DNA of 64,000 nt from positions 62,001 through 126,000 of the forward strand of contig JAHJDP010000084.1 of NCBI GenBank assembly GCA_018831195.1, read 5' to 3'. This DNA is from Candidatus Eisenbacteria bacterium (GTDB taxonomy: Bacteria > Eisenbacteria > RBG-16-71-46 > CAIMUX01 > JAHJDP01). This document shows, piece by piece, positions 58,500 to 64,000 of the stretch (position 1 is its first letter; each line of letters opens with the position of its first letter). The notes beneath the pieces are model-generated. The model had not been told where the DNA came from, ran no database searches, and was given only the letters and a program-made list of their open reading frames with translations. A program made the translations under genes and the position numbers.

Positions 58500-59975
58500 A
58501 TGCGCCGATTGCAGTGGGTCCTTATTTTGGTGCTTGCCCCCGTTTTCATTCCCGGTGGCGTCCTGGCCGATGAGGTTCCACTTCCCGCGACGCCCGACTG
58601 GCAGGCCGATCTGGAGCGCGCTGTCGGGGGGATGGCCTGGATCGATGCCAACAATGACGGATGGCAGGATCTCGCCGTCGGCTGCTACTGGGCCAACGCC
58701 TATCCGCCGATCATCGACTATTACAATTACATCTATATGAATCTCGGCGGAACACTGGAAACGACGCCCTCCTGGATGACGACGGCGGAGCGGCACACGA
58801 CCGATCTCTATGTCATCGATATCAACAATGATGATTATGACGACCTCTTTGTCGCCAATGGCGGCGAATCGCTGCAACCCAGCGTCATCTATTTCGGTTC
58901 AGCCGGCGGATTGTCCAACAGCCCCGGATGGTTCAGTGCCGACGCCACCTGGACGATCGGCTGCGATTTCGGCGATGTGGATGGGGATGGGGATCTCGAT
59001 CTGGCCACGGCGAATCAAGGCAACTCGGCCGATCCCACCCGCCCGGTTTATATCTTCGCCAATACCGGCGGCGCGCTCTCGACGACGCCGACCTGGGCCA
59101 GCAATGATCTCGGTATCTCCAACAGCGTTCATTTCGGTGACGCCGACGGCGATGACAACCTCGATCTGGCCGTTTCCAAATGGGTCAACTGGCCGACCGG
59201 CGTCTATTACAATACCGGCGGCGGTCTGAATGCGACCCAGGGGTGGTCGACCGGCGAGCCGAATCGCTCGGATAAGGGGATCGGCTGGGCCGATGTCGAC
59301 GGCGACGGCGTTCTGGAACTGGCCGTGGGCGGCAACAGCGCTCCCTGCCAGCTCTTTGAAAATCCAGGCACCGGTCCCGTCACACCGGCCGTGTGGGAAT
59401 CGGCCGACAGCTATCACGGCTGCCAGGAGCTTTTCTGGTGCGATATCGATGAAGATAACGACCCCGACCTGTTCACGGTCAATTTCGGGAACGGACACGC
59501 GCGGGTCTACTTGAACAATGAGGGCGTGCTCTCGACGACGGCCGATTGGACCTATGATTGTTCGTCCAGCGCAACGGCGATCGCCGTGGGGGATATGAAC
59601 CGCGACGGTCATCTCGATCTTGCCGTCGCCACCGCCCGCCAGCCGGTGATGGTTTTTCTGAATACGTTGCCGTCGTCATCAACACCCGGCGTGAATACGG
59701 ATCTCTTCTCAACACGATTGATCATTTCACCGCAACCGTCGCGCGGCTCGGTTTCACTGCGCCGTCCCGGTCTCCCCTTGACGGATCCCGGACAGGTCGT
59801 GATCTATCGCGCCGACGGCCGTGAAGTTGTCACATTGCCCCTTTCCGGCGGCCGATCTGAGATCCAATGGGACGGCCTTGACGCCCGCGGTCTCCGCGTC
59901 GGCAGCGGGGTCTATCTTGTGAAATGGATTCAGGCCCATCAGGCGACAGCGGGTCGGATATTGATGTTGAAGTGA
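58500..59975 (+). CDS. Secreted FG-GAP/VCBS-repeat protein with FlgD-like sorting module
   Basis: ATG 58500 (GGAG six bases upstream) gives 491 residues with a signal peptide (LQWVLILVLAPVFIPGGVLA). Most of the protein is FG-GAP/VCBS-like repeats with Ca-binding DxDxDG loops: IDANNDGWQDLAV, IDINNDDYDDLFV, DVDGDGDLDLATA, DADGDDNLDLAVS, DVDGDGVLELAVG, DIDEDNDPDLFTV and DMNRDGHLDLAVA, so about seven blades forming a beta-propeller. The C-terminus is a FlgD-like module (ISPQPSRGSVSLR ... IQWDGLDARGLRVGSGVYLV). It is probably a cell-surface or released adhesion or binding protein. Confidence 0.88.
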   Translation: MRRLQWVLILVLAPVFIPGGVLADEVPLPATPDWQADLERAVGGMAWIDANNDGWQDLAVGCYWANAYPPIIDYYNYIYMNLGGTLETTPSWMTTAERHTTDLYVIDINNDDYDDLFVANGGESLQPSVIYFGSAGGLSNSPGWFSADATWTIGCDFGDVDGDGDLDLATANQGNSADPTRPVYIFANTGGALSTTPTWASNDLGISNSVHFGDADGDDNLDLAVSKWVNWPTGVYYNTGGGLNATQGWSTGEPNRSDKGIGWADVDGDGVLELAVGGNSAPCQLFENPGTGPVTPAVWESADSYHGCQELFWCDIDEDNDPDLFTVNFGNGHARVYLNNEGVLSTTADWTYDCSSSATAIAVGDMNRDGHLDLAVATARQPVMVFLNTLPSSSTPGVNTDLFSTRLIISPQPSRGSVSLRRPGLPLTDPGQVVIYRADGREVVTLPLSGGRSEIQWDGLDARGLRVGSGVYLVKWIQAHQATAGRILMLK

Positions 59976-60036
59976 TTGGCGCCGAAAGTAATGATCTAGA
60001 CAGCGGTGAATTCGACTCATATTTTGGAGCTTCGCG

Positions 60037-61365
60037 ATGACTCAATTATTATATCGTGTTTTATGGATGGGGCTGATGCTCTCGATCCCATTATTTATTG
60101 CCGGTTGCAGCGAAGAAGATAACCCGGAAGTGCCCGAACTGCAGTTGGGTACGATTGTCATGGACCCCTCGCCGGACGGCCTCAACGCCCCTTGGGCTCT
60201 GACAGGGCCCGGTGGCTACAATGCAAGTGGCGCGGGCGATTCGACAGTGGCTGACCTGGCGTTGGGTGACTATACAATATCGTGGGGCGCGGTTGAGCGT
60301 TGGATCAGACCTTTCGGCGAAACACAAACATTGATGTCGGATTCAACATTGACATTCATTGGCGCTTATATTGAAAACACCGGCACGATTATCATGGACC
60401 CCTCGCCCGACGACCTCGATGCGCCATGGACGCTCACCGGGCCCGGCGGTTACAGCGAGAACGGCGCCGGCGACGAGATATTGAATGATCTGCCGCCGGG
60501 TGATTATACAGTCTCCTGGAATACCGTTTCCGGATGGAATATCCCCTCGGATGAGACGCGAACGCTGGCGGCGGAGGATACCACGATATTCCGGGTCGCC
60601 TATATCGCGGATTCAGGCGTTTCAGGAGACTTTGTGCTCATTTCCGCCGGTGTCTTCACCATGGGCAGCCCCGCCGACGAACCGGGACGGGACGACGATG
60701 AAACAGAACACCCTGTTACTTTGACCCGGGGGTTCTACATATCAAAGTATGAAGTGACGGAGCAATGGTGGGACGATGTCATGGGAACGGGCTCCTCGAC
60801 CTCAGCGCTGCCGAAGAATGATCTAAGCTGGGACGACGCCGTGGCCTTTTGCAACGCGCTTTCGAATGCGGAGGGCTTGACGGCGGTCTATACCATCAAT
60901 GGTTCCAATGGATATGTGACATGGAATCAAACGGCAAACGGCTACCGTTTACCGACAGATGCGGAGTGGGAATACGCGTGCCGGGCCGGCAGCGCGACCC
61001 CCTTTGCGAACGGCCGGATCAACAATACAAATTGTAATGATACAGTACTCAATGAGATCGGCTGGTACTGCGGCAACTCCAATCTCAGTCGTCATGATGT
61101 TGGACAACTGATTCCCAATGCGTGGGGTCTTTATGACATGCACGGCAATTTATGGGAGTGGTGTTATGACGGCTACATCAGCGATTATGAAATTCTAGCG
61201 GAGCAGGATCCTGTATTCCTTGATGAGTCGAACGGCCATAGGGTCATTCGGGGAGGCGATTGGAGATACAATTCGAGGAATTGCCGATCCGCCAGCCGGC
61301 ACAGCAGCAGCCCGATATTTTCGGACGAAGGGACCGGCTTGCGGCCCGTGAGATCGGGTGACTGA
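60037..61365 (+). CDS. Lipoprotein with duplicated PEGA-like repeats and a formylglycine-generating-enzyme-like domain
   Basis: A 442-residue lipoprotein (lipobox FIAGC). Two near-identical copies of about 77 residues follow, each beginning with TI-V/I-MDPSPD and containing APW-LTGPGGY, GAGD and GDYT-SW, which resemble PEGA-type surface modules. From about residue 210 comes an FGE-sulfatase/SUMF1-like domain: FVLISAGVFTMGSP, ISKYEVTEQWWDDVMG, YRLPTDAEWEYACRAGS, GLYDMHGNLWEWCYDG and RVIRGGDWRYNSRNCRSA. The family includes formylglycine-generating enzymes, but many members are non-catalytic. I cannot confirm the active-site cysteine pair, and no sulfatase is nearby. Confidence 0.87.
   Translation: MTQLLYRVLWMGLMLSIPLFIAGCSEEDNPEVPELQLGTIVMDPSPDGLNAPWALTGPGGYNASGAGDSTVADLALGDYTISWGAVERWIRPFGETQTLMSDSTLTFIGAYIENTGTIIMDPSPDDLDAPWTLTGPGGYSENGAGDEILNDLPPGDYTVSWNTVSGWNIPSDETRTLAAEDTTIFRVAYIADSGVSGDFVLISAGVFTMGSPADEPGRDDDETEHPVTLTRGFYISKYEVTEQWWDDVMGTGSSTSALPKNDLSWDDAVAFCNALSNAEGLTAVYTINGSNGYVTWNQTANGYRLPTDAEWEYACRAGSATPFANGRINNTNCNDTVLNEIGWYCGNSNLSRHDVGQLIPNAWGLYDMHGNLWEWCYDGYISDYEILAEQDPVFLDESNGHRVIRGGDWRYNSRNCRSASRHSSSPIFSDEGTGLRPVRSGD
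60157..60620 (+). repeat. Tandem internal duplication of about 231 bp within the FGE-like lipoprotein gene
   Basis: The sequence near 60157 (CATGGACCCCTCGCC...) recurs about 231 bases later, near 60390, and encodes two similar 77-residue modules. DNA-level identity over the start of each copy suggests a fairly recent duplication. Confidence 0.7.
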
Positions 61366-61380
61366 TACCGCCCGGCAACA

Positions 61381-62934
61381 TCAGCTCCCCATCGCCCCTT
61401 CGGCCCGCTCTAACAAAGCCTCCATCCCCGCGAGGATCTTTTGCTGCGTGGGGGATTGGATTTCGGCGCGCAGGCGGGCGAAATCCTCCGAGCGGATGAG
61501 GCGCATCAGGACAATCCCCAAAATCAATCCGATGAGAACAAGATTGATCCTCACCAGAAGACTCGGCCATATCAAGGGAACATATTTTAAGACGAACGCC
61601 GCGGAAATGACGAGCAGGGCCGCCGTTCCCCATGTTTTGAGAGCCACACCGACACGGGCCCGCTGTGTCTCCGGGAAGATCCGTCCGACGGCGATCATCG
61701 CCGGGATTAATGTTACGAGGGAGCTGACGACGCTGGCGATGGCGACGCCGGTAATTCCGAAGATGGGAATCAAAACGGGATACAGGCCCAATTCGACGAC
61801 CAGCTTGACACCGGCCAGCCAGAAAACGATCCGTGTTTTCTCAAATGTATAAAATGTCACATTGAAAGGCTGGTTTAACGTTCTGAAGAGGAAGACGAGG
61901 GACATGACCTGCAAGGCGACCATCGCATCCATATAATCAAAGCCGCCGAGAACGACAATGATCTCGCGGGCCAAGGTGAAAAGCACGACGGAAAAGATAA
62001 GGGCCAGGGCCGAGGTGATGCGGAATCCGGCCACAAGAATCTTCTCAATGCCGGCGTGATCTTTGAGGCCGCGCAGACGCGACATCGAGGGCAGCAGCGA
62101 GATCGGTATCGCGTAGGCCAAGCCGACAAAACGCTCGGTCGTCACGATGGCAAAAGAGATAAGGCCCAGCTCGCGGGAGCCGAGGAAGGCGCCGAGGATC
62201 GCGCGGGTGAGATGCTGTCCCGCCATGAAGAAGGAACGGGCGCCGAGCAGCGGCAGGACATAGCGCCAGATTTCACGAAAAGCGGGCGGCGGGTCCTCCG
62301 GTTTCTTTTCGCCCGGCGGCAGGAGGCGCCAGACCAGAAATCCGGCAGTAATGGTCATCAATCCCACGGCGCCGATGAGTCCCCAAGCCAACTCAACCAG
62401 ACCGCCGTGGAAGGCCGCGACGAGGCCGACCATCACCATCTTGCTGATATTGCTGACGAGCGCCAGAATCCAGATCAACTTAAAACGCTGCAGACCGAAG
62501 AGGGTGGCGCGGAAGACGACATAGCAGGCTTCAAGGAAGATCATCCACGCCACGGCGGGGAGAACGGCGGCCAGTTCCGGCTTTTCATAAAAGCGGGTCA
62601 GAACTCCCGCCAGCAGGGTCACCGCAAAGATGCCGCCGACACCAAGCGAACCTTTGACGGCGAGGATCTTCCCCACAAGAGTCCGAAGAATGTGGGATCG
62701 GCCGGAGGCCTGAAATTCGGCGACAAAACGTTCGAGGTAGGAGTCGAGATTGAGGGTCGCGATTCCCGCCATACCGGCCACCGCCAAGCCAAGGCTCAGG
62801 ATACCGTAGAGTGACGGCCCCAAGAGGCGTAGAATAGCCATTGAATAGAGGGTGCCGAAGATGACCTGGGTGAGCTGCTCCAGGCCGAGATAAAGGCTGC
62901 CGCGAGATATATCGCGGAGGGTGGATCGTTCCAC
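61381..62934 (-). CDS. Polysaccharide flippase, Wzx/MATE-like
   Basis: A 517-residue integral membrane protein with about 12-14 helices. The N-terminal LYLGLEQLTQVIFGTLYSMA and repeated loops (SLGLAVAGMAGIATLNLDSY, GLISFAIVTTERFVGLAYA) resemble the polysaccharide-biosynthesis (O-antigen/teichoic acid exporter) family of the MOP superfamily. It should flip lipid-linked oligosaccharides across the inner membrane. The C-terminal soluble tail (LRAEIQSPTQQKILAGMEAL) is short. No glycosyltransferase gene is adjacent in the window; the next gene on the right is divergent. The FGE-like gene converges on its 3' end. Confidence 0.9.
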   Translation of the reverse strand: MERSTLRDISRGSLYLGLEQLTQVIFGTLYSMAILRLLGPSLYGILSLGLAVAGMAGIATLNLDSYLERFVAEFQASGRSHILRTLVGKILAVKGSLGVGGIFAVTLLAGVLTRFYEKPELAAVLPAVAWMIFLEACYVVFRATLFGLQRFKLIWILALVSNISKMVMVGLVAAFHGGLVELAWGLIGAVGLMTITAGFLVWRLLPPGEKKPEDPPPAFREIWRYVLPLLGARSFFMAGQHLTRAILGAFLGSRELGLISFAIVTTERFVGLAYAIPISLLPSMSRLRGLKDHAGIEKILVAGFRITSALALIFSVVLFTLAREIIVVLGGFDYMDAMVALQVMSLVFLFRTLNQPFNVTFYTFEKTRIVFWLAGVKLVVELGLYPVLIPIFGITGVAIASVVSSLVTLIPAMIAVGRIFPETQRARVGVALKTWGTAALLVISAAFVLKYVPLIWPSLLVRINLVLIGLILGIVLMRLIRSEDFARLRAEIQSPTQQKILAGMEALLERAEGAMGS

Positions 62935-62960
62935 TTCTGGGGTCCCTTCAGGTGGGGTTC

Positions 62961-62992
62961 CCTTCGGGTCTACGGGCCTTCGGGTCTACGGG
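62961..62992. repeat. Two tandem copies of a 16-bp repeat
   Basis: CCTTCGGGTCTACGGG occurs twice in direct succession (62961-62976 and 62977-62992) in the gap between the divergent flippase and the partial lipoprotein gene. A related CCCTTCAGGTGGGG lies just before. No function is evident. Confidence 0.8.
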
Positions 62993-63108
62993 ATGTGAGC
63001 TTATCACCGGCGTTCATCCCCGGGCAAGGTGCTGACAGCCTTCCCTCAAGAGCGCCCCTCCCCGGCACTTCAAGGGGCGTCCAAGAGCGGTCATGCGAGG
63101 CGCGAACG

Positions 63109-64000
63109 ATGCCCCGTCTAAGAGAAAGATCGTCTCGGCTCGCTGGGATCCTGAACCCCAGACGGTGGAGACTGACCGGTATCTTCTTCTTATGCCTTCT
63201 GTTGCCGGCCTGCAATGAGGGTCCGGCGCGGCCTGACCCCTACGGCCCGTCCCGCCCCTTCCTCATGGCCCTATCCTCATTCCCGGCCTATCCGGCCTGG
63301 GATGCGGTATTGCAGTCGATCGACTATGCCGCCGGACACGCCGATATGGTGGTGCATCAACATGATGAGGGCGTGCCTTGGCTGGAGCTCTCCCCGGAGG
63401 GGAGCGGGAATATCCCCGAGGGATTGAGGCTCGAGATCGAAGAGCGGGTTTACGAATCCCGCCGGGCGGGATTGGGGATTTTCCTCGCGACGACACCGAT
63501 GAATAATTCGCGGGATGGACTCGCGCCGGAGTGGAATACCGGCTCTCTTCCGTCCGGTTGGGAGGATAAAAACTTCGCCGATCCGTCGGTGATTGTCGCT
63601 TATACGGAGTGGTGTCTTCTATTGGCGGAGCTTTACCGGCCCGATCTCTTCGCCATCGTCATTGACGCGAACATTTATGAAGAGGCCCATCCCGAGGATT
63701 GGCCCTTTCTCACCAGCCTCTATGACCGGATCTATGCAACGATTAAACAGAGGCTGGGAGATATCCCGGTCTTTGTGACCTTCCAGATGGAATATCTTCA
63801 AGGCAGCCTGCCGTTGGGCGCCGAGCCGCAGTGGCGGCTGTTGGATGATTTCACGGCGCCGCAAGATTTCCTGGCGCTTTCGACCTATCCCAGCCTTCTC
63901 GGTTTGCGATCGGATGAGATAGAAACATCATATTTTTATGATGCGGTCTCAGAGGCGCTCAACTCCATCGATGCGCCGGTACTCATCGCGGAGACCGGCT
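63109..64000 (+). CDS. Lipoprotein with glycosidase-like TIM barrel (3' end outside window)
   Basis: The frame runs from ATG 63109 to the window edge without a stop (297 codons visible). A basic N-terminus is followed by FFLCLLLPAC, a lipobox. The rest looks like a beta/alpha-barrel glycoside hydrolase: VVHQHDEGVPWLEL, DLFAIVIDANIYEE (position of the usual acid/base Asn-Glu region), VFVTFQMEY, LALSTYPSLLG and finally VLIAETG, where the Glu would be the nucleophile. This layout resembles GH53- and GH5-type proteins, but the exact family cannot be set from the fragment. It is divergent from the flippase gene. Confidence 0.7.
   Translation, partial: MPRLRERSSRLAGILNPRRWRLTGIFFLCLLLPACNEGPARPDPYGPSRPFLMALSSFPAYPAWDAVLQSIDYAAGHADMVVHQHDEGVPWLELSPEGSGNIPEGLRLEIEERVYESRRAGLGIFLATTPMNNSRDGLAPEWNTGSLPSGWEDKNFADPSVIVAYTEWCLLLAELYRPDLFAIVIDANIYEEAHPEDWPFLTSLYDRIYATIKQRLGDIPVFVTFQMEYLQGSLPLGAEPQWRLLDDFTAPQDFLALSTYPSLLGLRSDEIETSYFYDAVSEALNSIDAPVLIAETG

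Noticed and set aside
58899-59612. 237-codon minus-strand frame opposite the FG-GAP protein
   Set aside because: It is a shadow of the regular DxDGDGxxDL repeat codons; no start signal or motif of its own.
62056-62814. 252-codon plus-strand frame opposite the flippase gene
   Set aside because: It is antisense to a clear multi-helix transporter, strongly charged, and without family features.
1-64000. tRNA/rRNA genes, CRISPR arrays, prophage or insertion sequences
   Set aside because: No T-loop-like GGTTCRA with matching stems outside coding regions, no spaced direct-repeat arrays, and no transposase, integrase or phage proteins were recognised.

Overview
The window is a chromosomal stretch of a bacterium with a diderm envelope: it has a TonB-dependent receptor, two porin-like or barrel-like proteins, an RND exporter, a LolA-like domain, several lipoproteins and Wzx-type export. 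At least three secreted proteins (52275-53570, 53580-55844, 58500-59975) end in a FlgD-like/type-IX-style module (PNP, GxxxVxWDGxDxxGxxxPSGxY-like, ending in a basic strand). This, with FG-GAP repeats, a receiver/PEP-synthase-like protein and a fairly GC-rich composition, suggests a candidate lineage of the FCB superphylum (Eisenbacteria-, Krumholzibacteriota- or Latescibacterota-like). That placement is inference; there is no rRNA or marker gene here. No tRNA, rRNA, CRISPR array, prophage or insertion sequence was recognised.

1-14.2 kb: a purine/selenium-associated molybdenum-hydroxylase locus related to the E. coli ygeW-ygeX-ygeY-ygfK-ssnA-xdhD region. The plus arm encodes the end of a Mo-hydroxylase large subunit, separate 2Fe-2S and FAD subunits, a second hydroxylase with fused 2Fe-2S and Mo domains, an SsnA-like amidohydrolase and two PLP enzymes, mostly with start/stop overlaps. 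The minus arm encodes an MFS carrier, YgfK, the carbamoyltransferase YgeW and an M20 YgeY-like hydrolase. The arms converge at about 8.25 kb. At 50.9-52.3 kb lie a cysteine desulfurase-family protein and a DUF3343 Se/S-carrier-like protein, both families linked to labile-selenium Mo-hydroxylases, so the two loci may form one pathway.

14.2-28.6 kb: sensor kinase, Xaa-Pro aminopeptidase, S9 peptidase, an unusual SppA with a barrel-like N-terminus, acetyltransferase, K+ channel, a PAS-type sigma-54 activator and a TonB receptor.

28.8-38.0 kb: a group 3b-like NAD(P)-linked [NiFe] hydrogenase operon (fused beta-gamma, small subunit, large subunit, maturation protease). It runs on through overlapping genes into a receiver-only response regulator, a RegB-like kinase carrying the GGxxNPF quinone motif, and an ACT-domain protein. 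hypA, hypB and a heavy-metal-binding protein lie opposite. This hydrogenase plus redox-sensor plus ACT unit is the most novel-looking system in the window.

38.2-47.1 kb: a secreted protein, then an RND exporter fused to a LolA-like domain, a DUF1302-like barrel protein and a DUF2892 protein, behind a near-consensus sigma-54 promoter with palindromic upstream sites; then a large receiver/ATP-grasp protein. 47.2-64 kb: a signal-peptide remnant, an Fn3/TolB-like lipoprotein, glutamate dehydrogenase with a palindrome at its promoter, the desulfurase pair, secreted hydrolases, ThiI with DUF456 and FmdB proteins, an FG-GAP protein, an FGE-like lipoprotein, a Wzx-like flippase and a partial glycosidase-like lipoprotein. 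Start codons below were chosen mainly from visible Shine-Dalgarno (SD) sequences and overlaps.
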